64,000 nucleotides of DNA from Palsa-504 sp963835775 (GTDB taxonomy: Bacteria; Actinomycetota; Actinomycetes; Streptosporangiales; Streptosporangiaceae): positions 1 through 64,000 of the forward strand of contig CAWIHB010000015.1 in NCBI GenBank assembly GCA_963835775.1. Reading direction: 5' to 3'. The notes under the pieces were generated by a model, which saw only the letters and a list, made by a program, of their open reading frames with translations, searched no databases and had not been told where the DNA came from. Below are positions 50,610-59,887 of this stretch, piece by piece. Positions within the stretch are counted from its first letter, which is position 1. Each line of letters opens with the position of its first letter. A program made the translations under genes and the position numbers.

Positions 50610-51077
50610 TCAGTAGACGCCGGGCAGCTTGCGATGGTCCCAGGAGACCGTGTGCTCGACCTCGATCCGGATCGCCACCCGCTTGGGCGCCTGCGCCTGG
50701 ACGGCGCGCTGGTGCTCGTCTTCGGTTCCGAGGTAACGCTGGCCTATGCTCTGCCCCACGGCCAGGACCTGTTCCGGCTCGCGGATGATCACGCCCCGGC
50801 CGCTGAGCTCGACGCCACGCAGTTCCTCATATCGTTCGCCGGCCTCGACCAGGCAGCTGAGCCGCGGGTCGCGTTCGAGATTGACCGCCTTCTGCGACCG
50901 CCGGTAGGTCCAGACCGCCAGGTCAGAGCCGAGGAAGCCGTACCACATGGCGACCAGGTGGATGCGGCCGGAGGGACCCATGGTGGCCAGGCTCATCGTG
51001 TGCCGCCCGGCCAGGAACGCGGTGATCTCGGCGTCGGTCATGCGGATCTGGTCTCGCCTGTTCACGAAGTCCTCCAT
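50610..51077 (-). CDS. PPOX-class (pyridoxamine 5'-phosphate oxidase-like) flavin/F420-binding protein
   Basis: 155 residues. RMTDAEITAFLAGRHTMSLA, TMGPSGRIHLVAMWYGFLGS, DLAVWTYRRSQKAVNLERDP and RLSCLVEAGERYEELRGVEL are the split-barrel blocks of PPOX proteins. The KAVNLERDPR strand contacts the cofactor phosphate. In actinobacteria such small proteins often use F420 or bind heme or biliverdin. GGAC precedes the ATG. Divergent from a metallo-beta-lactamase-fold remnant. Confidence 0.85.
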   Translation of the reverse strand: MEDFVNRRDQIRMTDAEITAFLAGRHTMSLATMGPSGRIHLVAMWYGFLGSDLAVWTYRRSQKAVNLERDPRLSCLVEAGERYEELRGVELSGRGVIIREPEQVLAVGQSIGQRYLGTEDEHQRAVQAQAPKRVAIRIEVEHTVSWDHRKLPGVY

Positions 51078-51091
51078 CGGCCGCGGTCATC

Positions 51092-51119
51092 TGATCTGCC
51101 CGTGGTGATCTGCCCGTGG
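51092..51119. repeat. 14-bp tandem direct repeat in a divergent promoter region
   Basis: TGATCTGCCCGTGG twice head to tail, followed by a third partial TGACCTG, in the 62-base gap between the PPOX gene and the metallo-beta-lactamase-fold remnant. May be a tandem regulator site or replication slippage. Confidence 0.6.
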
Positions 51120-51139
51120 TGACCTGTCAGTATGGCGCA

Positions 51140-51584
51140 ATGGCTGACATCACGGTGCGGCGCGTCGATTTCGGCTACTTCGTCCGGCCGCCGGCGGAGA
51201 CCGGGACGGGCGGCCCGCGGGTCGATCCCTGCCTCGGGTACGTCGTCGGCCACCCCGAGGGGATGATCCTGTTCGACACGGGCATGGGTGCTGACCCCGA
51301 GACCGACGCCTATTACCGGCCGCGCCGGACCGGGCTGGCCGAGGCGCTGGCGGCCATCGGCGTGCAGATCGGCGAGCTTAGCCTGGCCGCGAACTGCCAC
51401 CTGCACTTCGATCACTGCGGCGGCAACCCGCTGCTGGGCCCGATACCGGTCTTCACCCAGGACGCCGAACTGCGGGCCGCCCGGGACACCCCGGACTACA
51501 CGCTGCCTGAACTGCTGGAGGGCACCGCAGCTCGATCCGCGGATCGTCTACTTCGCCCACGACCATTCGGTCTGGATCCCCTGA
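51140..51584 (+). pseudogene. Metallo-beta-lactamase-fold (lactonase-like) remnant
   Basis: ADITVRRVDFGYFVRPPAET, GYVVGHPEGMILFDTGMGAD, AANCHLHFDHCGGNPLLG (HxHxDH) and ELRAARDTPDYTLPELLEG are normal. At about 51,527 the frame changes and only the tail LDPRIVYFAHDHSVWIP with the last metal-binding His follows. About 70-90 residues with the bridging Asp are missing. Inactive. Confidence 0.78.
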
Positions 51585-51588
51585 GGTC

Positions 51589-53223
51589 ATGGCGACGCTG
51601 ACCAGGACCGGAGAGAGCCCGGCGGCGACCCGGCGCGGGTCGCGGTCCGGCCGCACCATGGCCGGCGCCGCCGTCGGCCTCGGCCTGGGGCTGCTGGCCC
51701 TCGGGCCGGGGCTGGGGCGGGGTTTCCTGCTCAGCTACAACATGGTCTTCGTGCCGCGGCTGCCGTTCGCCGCGGCCCGGCCGGGGCTGGCACCGCCGCG
51801 CGCGGTGCCGAGCGACCTGGTGACCGCGGTCCTGTCCCGGGGCCTGCCCGGCGACATCGTGCAGAAGATCGTGCTGCTGTCGATCTTCGCGCTGGCCTGT
51901 TCCGGGGCGGCCGCGCTGCTCGACCGCGAGCCGCTGCCGGCCCGGCTCGCAGCCGGGGTGTGTTACGCGTGGAACCCGTACGTCGGCGAGCGGCTCATCA
52001 TCGGGCAGTGGGCGCTGCTGCTCGGCTACGCCGGCCTGCCCTGGGTGCTGCGGGCGGTGCTAGCCCCCGACCTGGTGTCACGGCGCGGGGCGGGACGGCT
52101 GGGGCTGACGCTGCTGCCCGCCGTCATCGGCGGGTTCGCGGCCATGACCATCACGGCGCTGGCCGTGCTGCCCGCGGTGCTGCTGGCCCGCAGCGCCCGC
52201 CGCGCGGCGGTGGCGCTGGCCGCGCTGGCCGTGGGCAGCCTGCCCTGGTTCATTCCGTCCCTGCTGCACCCGGTGTACGCCGACCCCGCGGGCGTGGCCG
52301 CATTCGCGGCGCGGGCGGACACGCCGTTCGGCACCCTGGGCAGCCTGCTGATGCTGGGCGGCGGCTGGAACGCGCAGACGGTCCCGGCGGCCTACGGCGG
52401 AGCCTGGTCGGCGCTGTGGCTGGCGCTGGTGATCGCCGCGCTGGCCGGTTACGTGCTCATCGGGCGGCGGCAACGGCGCTGGCCGGGGCTGGGGCTGGCG
52501 GCCGGGGCCGGGCTGGTGATCGCCGGCCTGGGCGTGACCGCGGCGGGCCGGGACCTGCTGCGGTCCATGATCGGCGCCTGGCCGGGCTTCGCCGGGCTGC
52601 GCGACGCGCAGCAGTTCGTGGCGCCGCTGGCCCTGGCCGAGGCCGCCGGGCTGGGCCTGGCGGTGGCGTGGGCGGCGAAGCCTGGATCGTTCGGCAGAAA
52701 AGGGCATGAGCGGCCGGTCAGCCGCGACGCGGCCGGGAAGGTGCTCGGGGCCGTCGCGGTCCTCGCGCCCGTGCTGCTGCTGCCCGGCCTGGCCTGGGGC
52801 GCCGCGGGGCGGCTGCGGCCGGCCGAGTACCCGGCGGGCTGGCTGGCCGCGGCCCGCCTCGTCGACGCCGGCCCGGCCCGGGGCAACGTGCTGCTGCTGC
52901 CCTGGCAGACCTACCGGACGCCGTCGTGGAACCACGGCGAGACGGTGCTCGATCCGTGGACCCGACTGCTGTCCCGGCCGCTGCTCTGGAACGACGGGAC
53001 GCGGGTGGGCGACGTCGAGCTGGCGCCCGACGATCCGCGGGCCCGCGCGCTGGACGGCATCATCGCCGGCCGCGGCCCGCTGACCGCCGTGTTGCGGGCG
53101 GCCGGGGTGCGGTTCGTGCTGGACGACGCGGACGGGCCGGACACTGAGGTGAGGGCACGGCTGCCGGGCGCGGTGGTGATCGTCGACCAGCCCGGGCTGA
53201 CCGTCTACCAGCTGCCGGGCTAG
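51589..53223 (+). CDS. Polytopic membrane protein of the envelope cluster (GT-C-like)
   Basis: 544 residues. About ten hydrophobic segments fill residues 25-420 (AVGLGLGLLALGPGLGRGFL; ICYAWNPYVGERLIIGQWAL-like region at about 120-145, then LLLGYAGLPWVLRAVLA). The C-terminal 130 residues are extracytoplasmic, with NVLLLPWQTYRTPSWNHGET and VLDPWTRLLSRPLLWNDGTR, resembling the soluble end of YfhO/AftD-like envelope glycosyltransferases. NPY-GERL-IGQW suggests a lipid-sugar binding loop. No family can be named. The stop overlaps the stop of the convergent Trm112-like gene by 3 bases. Confidence 0.8.
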   Translation: MATLTRTGESPAATRRGSRSGRTMAGAAVGLGLGLLALGPGLGRGFLLSYNMVFVPRLPFAAARPGLAPPRAVPSDLVTAVLSRGLPGDIVQKIVLLSIFALACSGAAALLDREPLPARLAAGVCYAWNPYVGERLIIGQWALLLGYAGLPWVLRAVLAPDLVSRRGAGRLGLTLLPAVIGGFAAMTITALAVLPAVLLARSARRAAVALAALAVGSLPWFIPSLLHPVYADPAGVAAFAARADTPFGTLGSLLMLGGGWNAQTVPAAYGGAWSALWLALVIAALAGYVLIGRRQRRWPGLGLAAGAGLVIAGLGVTAAGRDLLRSMIGAWPGFAGLRDAQQFVAPLALAEAAGLGLAVAWAAKPGSFGRKGHERPVSRDAAGKVLGAVAVLAPVLLLPGLAWGAAGRLRPAEYPAGWLAAARLVDAGPARGNVLLLPWQTYRTPSWNHGETVLDPWTRLLSRPLLWNDGTRVGDVELAPDDPRARALDGIIAGRGPLTAVLRAAGVRFVLDDADGPDTEVRARLPGAVVIVDQPGLTVYQLPG

Positions 53224-53477
53224 TCGCTCAGGATGCCGTCCTGGCCGGCGGTGATCCTGGTCACCTCGCCGCGGCGGGCGCACTTCAGCAGGCGCTGGTG
53301 CTCCTCCTCGGGCACCGGGACGGCCTGGTTGGCCAGCATGAACGGGATGCCGTCCTCGATCCGGTACAGCCGGCGCAGCCGCGGGTTGTACAGCACCGCG
53401 TCGCCGGCGAAGTACAGCAGGCCGCGCTTGTCGATGGGGCACACCAGGATGTCGAGCAGCGCGTCCTCCAGAGCCAT
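53220..53477 (-). CDS. Trm112-like small protein
   Basis: 85 residues: LLDILVCPIDKRGLLYFAGD, AVLYNPRLRRLYRIEDGIPF and MLANQAVPVPEEEH are the Trm112/UPF0434 fold. Only one of the usual zinc cysteines (VCP) is present. Trm112 partners activate methyltransferases, and two SAM methyltransferase genes lie in this cluster, so it may serve one of them. Its ATG overlaps the stop of the DMT gene by one base (TAATG). Confidence 0.88.
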   Translation of the reverse strand: MALEDALLDILVCPIDKRGLLYFAGDAVLYNPRLRRLYRIEDGIPFMLANQAVPVPEEEHQRLLKCARRGEVTRITAGQDGILSD

Positions 53478-54460
53478 TACTGCCCTCCCGGGTCGAGCAG
53501 CGCGGCCGGGGCGGGTCCGGCCGCGGGCCTGGCCTCGGCGGCGTCCTGGTCCGTGGCCTGGCGGGCGGCCTGGTCCGGGGCCTGCCGGGATAGGGCGATG
53601 ACCACGAACCCGGCCACCGCGATCGCGGCCAGGCGCAGCCCGAGCCTGGCCGGGCCGGCCGGCAGGTGCTCGTGGAACAGCAGGGTACCGGCGATCAGGA
53701 AGTACACGCTGCCCGTGACGGTGGAGACCGGGACCAGGATCGAGGCCCGGCAGGACTGCAGCCCGGCCTGGTACAGCAGCATGCCCGCCGCCGAGGAGCC
53801 GGCCAGCACATACAGGTAAGGCGAGGCGACGACGCCGGCCAGCAGGCTGGCGGCGCCGTGCTGGCCGGTCAGGACGGCGGACAGGCCCTTGATGGCCAGC
53901 GCGGCCACGCCGTAGAGCAGCCCGGTGCCGAGACCGAAACTGACCGCGGCCGCCGGGGCGCGCTGGCCGCCGCGGCGGCGGCGCAGCGGGCCGGCCGCGA
54001 CCAGCAGGCCGGCGACGGCCGACGGGACCATGACCGCCGCCATCCAGGCCGGGCTGGCGTGGTGCCCGGCCCCGCCGCCCTTCCCGCCGGCCGAGACGGC
54101 CAGCAGGATCACCGCGACGGCCATCGCGGCCACGCACCGGGCCTGGCCGGCCCCGAGGCGCTCGCGCAGGACCAGCCGGGACAGCACCAGCACCAGCACG
54201 ATGCCGGAGGCCAGCACCGGCTGCACGACGCTGACCGGCTCGAAGGTCAGCACGATGGTCTGGCAGGCCAGGCCGAGGAGCATGAGGGCGAACCCGGCGA
54301 GCCAGGCGGGTTCGGCCAGGAGGCTGACGATCACGTGCGGCACCCGGCGGACGTCGAGGGCGGGCATCCGGGCCAGGGCGCGCTTCTCCTGGATCAGTCC
54401 CACGTTGTAGGCCGTCGCGGACAGGAGGGCCAGCGGGATCCCGAGGTAAGCGGCGCTCAT
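53477..54460 (-). CDS. DMT-superfamily (EamA-like) membrane protein
   Basis: 327 residues with nine to ten hydrophobic helices: AYLGIPLALLSATAYNVGLI, VSLLAEPAWLAGFALMLLGL, VVQPVLASGIVLVLVLSRLV, then GLQSCRASILVPVSTVTGSV. The duplication of five helices and the Glu at the end of helix 1 (QEKRAL) fit the DMT family. Its C-terminal tail is Ala/Asp/Pro-rich. Overlaps the AftD-like stop (ATGA) and the Trm112-like start, so it belongs to the same operon. It may flip a lipid-linked precursor, by analogy with ArnE/F-like DMT proteins. Confidence 0.85.
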   Translation of the reverse strand: MSAAYLGIPLALLSATAYNVGLIQEKRALARMPALDVRRVPHVIVSLLAEPAWLAGFALMLLGLACQTIVLTFEPVSVVQPVLASGIVLVLVLSRLVLRERLGAGQARCVAAMAVAVILLAVSAGGKGGGAGHHASPAWMAAVMVPSAVAGLLVAAGPLRRRRGGQRAPAAAVSFGLGTGLLYGVAALAIKGLSAVLTGQHGAASLLAGVVASPYLYVLAGSSAAGMLLYQAGLQSCRASILVPVSTVTGSVYFLIAGTLLFHEHLPAGPARLGLRLAAIAVAGFVVIALSRQAPDQAARQATDQDAAEARPAAGPAPAALLDPGGQ

Positions 54461-57400
54461 CTGTCCTCCTGGGGTGCCCGCCGGGCCGTGACGGCCGCCG
54501 CCGGGATCAGCGCGGCCGCCAGCGCGACGAGCGCGCAGGCCTGGGCGGGCCAGCCGAAGGGGCCGAAGAAACCCTGGCCGAACGGCCGGACCGCGGACAG
54601 CAGCCCCGAGGCGACCATGGCCGCGGCGGCGAGCACGGGCAGGCGCGCGGCGGGATCCCGGCTGGTTCGGGGCGTCGTCTCCCCCGGTGCGCGGGACATC
54701 GGCCAGGCCAGGCAGGCGCCGCAGGCCACCAGGACGGCGGCGAGCGCGAGCGGCCCGCCTGCGATGAAGATCAGGCCGGCGACGGCGAGCACGGTCGGCC
54801 AGGTGCGGTGGTTCGCGAATCGATGGGTGTCACTCTCTGCGGGAAAGAGCGGGTAGAGTGCCGCACTCACCGAATCCGTGCTGGGACTGGTGAGCTGGGA
54901 GGGGCTCACGGGCTTCCGGCGGCGCGGGGCGAGGAAGGACCAGGCGGCCAGGGCAAGCAGGAGGGCGGCGGCCAGGATCGAGGCGATCAGGGCCACGTGG
55001 TAGGTGGCGGCGGGGCGGAAGATGAGCGTGATCGTGCCGCCCGGGCCGGCCGGGACGATGAAGCCCTGCTGCCAGCCGTCGAGGCGGACCGGCGTGAGCT
55101 GGCGGCCGTTCAGCGTGGCGGCCCAGCCGGGGTTGTCATTCTCGTGGATCTCCAGGTAGGCGGCTGTTCCGGGGCCGATGGTGAGGGTGCGCTGGTCCGG
55201 CTGCCAGCTGCGGATGGTCACGGCGCGGGCGGCGCCAGACGCAGGCACAGCCGCGGGCGGCGGCGCATCGACGCTGCTGAGGCTCAGGTCGGTGACGGCG
55301 AACGTGCCGGGGACCGCGGCGGTCAGGGTGTGCCGCCCCGCGGCCAGGCTCAGCGTGCCGCCCGGAGCGCACAGCCGGACCTGGAGCGGGAGGAAGCCGC
55401 TCAGCTGGCCGGCCGTGCCGCTGACCGAGGTCGGGTAGACCCGCCCGTCGACGGTCAGGGCCGGGCCCTGGCCGCAGGCCAGGGTGACGCGGGCCCGCTG
55501 GTCAGGAGTGACCGGGCGCAGGCCGGCCAGGGCGGGCACCGACAGCTGGGCCAGCCGGACCGGGAGCGTCTCCAGCTGGCCGGTCGAGGTGACGATGGTG
55601 GCCTGGTGGACGCGGGGGAACGACACGTCGATCCGGTCGGTGGTCAGCGGCGGGCTGATCCGCACCAGGCCACCGGGGCCGATGCTGCCCTGGCGGGTGC
55701 CGTCCGGACTGGTGATCCTGACCGTCAGCGGCGTGGACGGCAGGCCGGGGGCCGGGCGGACGATCAGCGACGAGATGCGGCGCGGGCCCGCCCAGCTCAG
55801 GTGGATGACCGGGCTGGCGGTAGCGGCGGTCCAGGGCATCCCGGCCGTCCCGCTGATCAGGCTGGCCGGAAACCCGGCGGGCGGCGCGCCCGCGGCGCCG
55901 GCCACGCTGACCTGCAGCAGGCCCGGGCCGGGCGGGCGGATCAGCGAGTCGAGCAGCGCGTCCAGGCCGGGACCGGGCCGGGCCAGCGCGGCCGCCTGCA
56001 GCCGCAGGGTCTGCGGGCTGGGCACGGTGAAGGTGCGGGCCAGGGGCGCGGTGGCGGCCGGGTCGGCGAAGCCGAACGGCGACGGCACCGGCTGGGAGAA
56101 CGAGAAGACCGCCGCCGGGGCCTGCTGGCCGGCCGGATCCTGGGCGGGCTGGAGCAGGCGGGTGACCCGGACGCCGGGGATCAGCACATCGGAGACGCCC
56201 GCGCCCGGGTAGCCCAAGGTCACCCGCCGGGCGGCGGCGATCGTGATGCGCAGCCAGCCGGTGCGGCCGGGGGGCACGTTCAGCTGCTGGACCGCGCCGG
56301 TCGCGGCGACGTCGGTGGTGGCGGCGCCGGCCGCGGTGGACACCCGGAGCACGCTGGCCATCTCCCGCGCGGTGCTGTCGTCGAGCAGCCGTATCCCGGC
56401 CCGGGACGGCAGGTCAAGCGGGCCGGAGAAGGTGATCTGGATCCACTGCCCGGCCGGCGTCTGCTCGTTGCCCTCGGCCCAGGCGGTGGCCGGGTTGCCG
56501 TCGAAGGCGCCGGCCGGGTCGTCCTGCTGGGTGTCGGCGATCCAGGATCCGTAGGACGAGGCGGTCACGCTGGCCGCGCCGGACAGGACGGCCACGGTCT
56601 GGTGGCCGGCGGCCGGCACCGGCAGCAGCTGCCGGGGCGGCCCGCCGGCCCGCCCAATCTGACCAGTACCGAGCTGACCGGCGCCGGGCGGGTTGGTCTC
56701 GGTAGCGGTGTAGGTGTAGGACACGTTGGAGTTGACCAGGCCGAACAGCGTGTCGGTCCGGCGCTGCCCGTCGGTGACGGCCCACAGCGCGGGCGCGGCG
56801 GGCAGCGGGTCGCCCGCGATGACGGCGGGCTGGCCGGGGCCGATCAGGTGCTGCCCGGTCAGCTGCAGCAGCGAGTCCGGTCCCCCGTTGACCAGCACGG
56901 TCTGGCTGACCGGCAGGGCAGTCACCGGACTCAGCGGGGGGGCCTGGGGGGGTCGTCCCCCCGGGCTAGCACCGGGCGGGCCCGCGGACGCCGCGCCGGC
57001 CGGGGCGTAGACCTCGACCGCCGGGTAGGCGGGCAGCACCGACTGCTGCTCGCGGGTGGCCTTCGGCTCGATCTGCTGGCCCCCGATGAGCGGGCCGAAC
57101 GCGGCGACCCGGGTGAACCCTGACCGCGCCAGGGTCTGGTGGACCAGCGCTGCCGTGGTGTAACCCACCTGCCTCGGGTCCAGGTCGTTGCGCACCACGA
57201 GGTAGCGGACGCCGGCCCGCTGCAGGTAGCCGGGCAGGCCGCTGACCTGCTCGCCCGATTCGATCGCGGCTTCCACGGTGGTCAGCAGGATCTGGGACCC
57301 GGCGCCGCCGTAGGGCACCAGCCCGCGCTCGGCCCACGGCGAGGTGGCCAGCGCCACCAGCGGGTCGTCGATCGGGTCGCCCCACAGGTAGTCGCCGTGC

Positions 57401-58845
57401 GCGTCCGCGGGCACCACGACCGCGGTGTTCCGCGGGGAATGGGCCTGCAGGAACGCGGCGACCTGGTACCAGTAGCGCGGCACCGCGGAAAACGAGCCGG
57501 GGTTCAGGACCTGGCCGGACAGGTAGGGCAGCAGCAGCCCGATCAGCACCAGGCCGGCCACGGCCCGGGCCTCCAGGGCGTAGATCCGCCGCAGGCGGCT
57601 GGGCGTCCCGGCGCGGGCGGCGGCCAGCCAGGTCGCGGCGGCGTGCGCCACTCCCAGCGCCAGCGCGGCGGCGATGACCGGTTCCAGCTTGTACACGTTG
57701 CGGAACGGGGCCAGCGCGCCGTCCAGCAGGTGATCGACGCCGCCGTGGAACGGGCCGCTGAGCGGCCCGGTGTAGCCGGCCAGGGCGACGGCCGCGGCCA
57801 GGCCGGCCGACAGCCGCAGCCAGGCCGCGCCGGGCATGTCCCGCCGGGCCAGCCCGTACAGGCCGACCGCGGCCGCGATGGCGCCGGCGATGACCGCCAT
57901 GGGCGTGCTGACCAGGGCCCAGCCGGCCGGCAGCCAGGGCGTGCCCAGGTTGAGGTAGGCGGTCCAGTTCCCGGCGCCGCGCAGCGCGGCGGCGGCCGAC
58001 ATGGTGCCGGTGGTGGTGGCCGACTGCTCCACGTAGGGCAGGAAGTTGAACGCGTACCGGCCCTGCAGCAGCAGCGGCAGGGCCCACCAGGCGGTGGCCG
58101 CCAGCACCGCGCCCGCCCAGCACAGCCCCAGCGCGACCAGCCGCCGCCCGCGGGCGCAGGTCAGGATGAACAGGCCAGGCAGCAGCAGCGCGTCGATGGT
58201 CACGGTGGCGTTCACCCCGGACATGCACAGCACCACGGCGCCGGAGCGGGCCGCGGGCCCGAGCACGCCGCCGCGCCCGCGGACGGCCCCGCGGACGGCA
58301 CCGCGGACGGCACTGGTCAGCGGGAGCACGGCCCACGGGGCGAGCAGGCCAGGCAGCACCGCGGCGGAGGTGGACCCGATCACGATCGTGAACGTGGGCC
58401 AGCCCGCGAACACCAGCCCGGCCAGGAAGCGGGAGGCCGGCGAGCCGATGCCGAGCGCGTCGGCCAGCTTGACCAGCCCGGCGAAGCCGACCGCGATGAT
58501 CAGCGACAGCCACAGCCGCTCGATCAGCCAGACCGGCAGGTGCGCCAGGTGGCCGGCCAGGTAGAACGGCGCCATGGGGACGGCGTAGCCGATGGCCTGG
58601 TTGTTCAGCGCGCCGAAGGTGTTCAGCGGGTCCATCAGCTGCCACAGGCCCGCGAAGTAGCCGGACGGGTCGAGGTCCACGCTGAGCTTGGTGTCGAAGA
58701 ACATCCGGCCCGGGTCGTTGGCGAGCAGGATCAGCAAGGCACCCAGCCAGACCAGCGCGGACCAGCGCAGCACGGTGTTGCGGGGCGGCCGGGCTGATAC
58801 CACGGCCCGTTCGGCGCTATCTTGCTCGGCTGCGCCGGCCGCCAC
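54457..58845 (-). CDS. aftD: AftD-like alpha-(1->3)-arabinofuranosyltransferase
   Basis: 1462 residues if started at the GTG at 58845 (AGGCGG upstream); the frame is open to 59160, but that part is antisense to the methyltransferase gene. Other GTGs lie at 58803 and 58773. The N-terminal GT-C domain has an acidic first loop (FFDTKLSVDLDPSGYFAGLW) and LNNQAIGYAVPMAPFYLAG, as in AftD/DUF3367 proteins, with about 11-12 helices. A discoidin-like carbohydrate-binding domain follows (VTASSYGSWIADTQQDDPAG; AFDGNPATAWAEGNEQTPAG), then further beta domains and four C-terminal helices. AftD branches arabinan of the wall in mycobacteria; here it may act on another arabinose polymer. Overlaps the DMT gene (ATGA). 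Confidence 0.9.
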   Translation of the reverse strand: MAAGAAEQDSAERAVVSARPPRNTVLRWSALVWLGALLILLANDPGRMFFDTKLSVDLDPSGYFAGLWQLMDPLNTFGALNNQAIGYAVPMAPFYLAGHLAHLPVWLIERLWLSLIIAVGFAGLVKLADALGIGSPASRFLAGLVFAGWPTFTIVIGSTSAAVLPGLLAPWAVLPLTSAVRGAVRGAVRGRGGVLGPAARSGAVVLCMSGVNATVTIDALLLPGLFILTCARGRRLVALGLCWAGAVLAATAWWALPLLLQGRYAFNFLPYVEQSATTTGTMSAAAALRGAGNWTAYLNLGTPWLPAGWALVSTPMAVIAGAIAAAVGLYGLARRDMPGAAWLRLSAGLAAAVALAGYTGPLSGPFHGGVDHLLDGALAPFRNVYKLEPVIAAALALGVAHAAATWLAAARAGTPSRLRRIYALEARAVAGLVLIGLLLPYLSGQVLNPGSFSAVPRYWYQVAAFLQAHSPRNTAVVVPADAHGDYLWGDPIDDPLVALATSPWAERGLVPYGGAGSQILLTTVEAAIESGEQVSGLPGYLQRAGVRYLVVRNDLDPRQVGYTTAALVHQTLARSGFTRVAAFGPLIGGQQIEPKATREQQSVLPAYPAVEVYAPAGAASAGPPGASPGGRPPQAPPLSPVTALPVSQTVLVNGGPDSLLQLTGQHLIGPGQPAVIAGDPLPAAPALWAVTDGQRRTDTLFGLVNSNVSYTYTATETNPPGAGQLGTGQIGRAGGPPRQLLPVPAAGHQTVAVLSGAASVTASSYGSWIADTQQDDPAGAFDGNPATAWAEGNEQTPAGQWIQITFSGPLDLPSRAGIRLLDDSTAREMASVLRVSTAAGAATTDVAATGAVQQLNVPPGRTGWLRITIAAARRVTLGYPGAGVSDVLIPGVRVTRLLQPAQDPAGQQAPAAVFSFSQPVPSPFGFADPAATAPLARTFTVPSPQTLRLQAAALARPGPGLDALLDSLIRPPGPGLLQVSVAGAAGAPPAGFPASLISGTAGMPWTAATASPVIHLSWAGPRRISSLIVRPAPGLPSTPLTVRITSPDGTRQGSIGPGGLVRISPPLTTDRIDVSFPRVHQATIVTSTGQLETLPVRLAQLSVPALAGLRPVTPDQRARVTLACGQGPALTVDGRVYPTSVSGTAGQLSGFLPLQVRLCAPGGTLSLAAGRHTLTAAVPGTFAVTDLSLSSVDAPPPAAVPASGAARAVTIRSWQPDQRTLTIGPGTAAYLEIHENDNPGWAATLNGRQLTPVRLDGWQQGFIVPAGPGGTITLIFRPAATYHVALIASILAAALLLALAAWSFLAPRRRKPVSPSQLTSPSTDSVSAALYPLFPAESDTHRFANHRTWPTVLAVAGLIFIAGGPLALAAVLVACGACLAWPMSRAPGETTPRTSRDPAARLPVLAAAAMVASGLLSAVRPFGQGFFGPFGWPAQACALVALAAALIPAAAVTARRAPQEDR

Positions 58846-58874
58846 GGCCAGCCGCCTGCCGCCCGCCCGGGCCG

Positions 58875-59642
58875 TCAACCGGCGCGCCGCATGATCAGCA
58901 TGAGATTCCAGCTGGCCACCTCGCGCAGGCCGGGCAGCCGGACCAGCGGGCCGCACCAGCGTGGGTAGTAGCGGGGCCGCGCGGCCACGATCTGGACGTC
59001 CGGCCGGGCCCGCAGGGCGCGCAGCACCGGGCCGATGTGCACCGGGAACAGGTTGACGCCGCAGTGGTGCTTGGGCGCGCGCTGATAGCGGCGGCGGTAG
59101 CGGCGTTCGGCGTAGCGCGGGCCCAGGTAGTGCCAGGGCGACAGCTCGTGCCCGCCCCACGGCGAGTACCAGTTGGTGAAGGACAGGTACACCAGACCGC
59201 CGGGCCGGGTGACCCGGATCATCTCCTCGATCAGGCCCATCGGGTCGGGGACGTGCTCGAGCACGTTAGAGGAGAACGCCACGTCGGCGCCGCCGTCGCG
59301 GACCGGCAGCCAGTAGCCGTCGGCCACCACCGCGCCGGCCGGCCCGGTAGCCCGCAAGCGCAGCTCAGCCGGATCGGGCTCGAACAGGTAGCAGTGCGCG
59401 CCGCGGGCCCGGAACGCGGCGGTGAACCAGCCGCCCCCGCCGCCGACGTCCACCACGGTCCGGCCGTCCAGCGGGCCGTACTCGGCCACCTGGCCCACGG
59501 CGTCTTCGGCCAGGCCGGTGTAGAACTGCTCCGGGTCGGTCTGTTCGGCCAGGAACAGACGGAACAGCCGGACCGAACGGAGCAGGCCGGAGCTGGCCGC
59601 CTGATCGGCACGGGGACGGCGAATCGGCGCCAGCAGGCTCAT
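58875..59642 (-). CDS. Class I SAM-dependent methyltransferase (next to aftD)
   Basis: 255 residues from the ATG at 59642 (GAGGAC 5 bases upstream). GRTVVDVGGGGGWFTAAFRA is motif I, then CYLFEPDPAEL with the acidic ribose contact, VAFSSNVLEHVPDPMGLIEE (motif IV) and RVTRPGGLVYLSFTNWYSPW. The C-terminal half is basic with YAERRYRRRYQRAPKHHCGV. From memory, this matches the Rv0224c type that lies in the aftD region of mycobacteria beside a glycosyltransferase. It likely methylates a wall glycan or its lipid carrier. Divergent from the GT4 gene and just upstream of aftD. Confidence 0.9.
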   Translation of the reverse strand: MSLLAPIRRPRADQAASSGLLRSVRLFRLFLAEQTDPEQFYTGLAEDAVGQVAEYGPLDGRTVVDVGGGGGWFTAAFRARGAHCYLFEPDPAELRLRATGPAGAVVADGYWLPVRDGGADVAFSSNVLEHVPDPMGLIEEMIRVTRPGGLVYLSFTNWYSPWGGHELSPWHYLGPRYAERRYRRRYQRAPKHHCGVNLFPVHIGPVLRALRARPDVQIVAARPRYYPRWCGPLVRLPGLREVASWNLMLIMRRAG

Positions 59643-59776
59643 GCAGGTCCTCAATAGTCGCGCCAGGCCGGTGCGGACCGCGGGCCAGGCGGACCAGGTA
59701 CTGGCCTGGCAGACAGCCAACAGCGACATGTATGGTAGCCGCTGGCCCGGGCTCGCGGCCGGGACGCAGCCATTTC

Positions 59777-59806
59777 TTGACTACCGGATAGTAGCCACCA
59801 AATAAT
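59777..59806 (+). promoter_or_regulatory. Promoter of the GT4 gene
   Basis: -35 TTGACT (59777-59782), 18-base spacer, -10 AATAAT (59801-59806) in the AT-richest spot of the 245-base divergent region, about 80 bases before the ATG. CTAC-6 bases-GTAG lies in the spacer. Confidence 0.5.
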
Positions 59807-59887
59807 GCTGCAATCCTGCACCGAGATAACGACCTGGCTATCGGTAACGCGGATCCTCAGCGTCAGCCAGCGACCTGGAGCCGCGAC

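Noticed and set aside
58846..59160. Extending the AftD-like protein by 105 residues upstream
   Set aside because: The added part overlaps the methyltransferase gene on the same strand in another frame, and reads as a Pro/Arg/Ala shadow.
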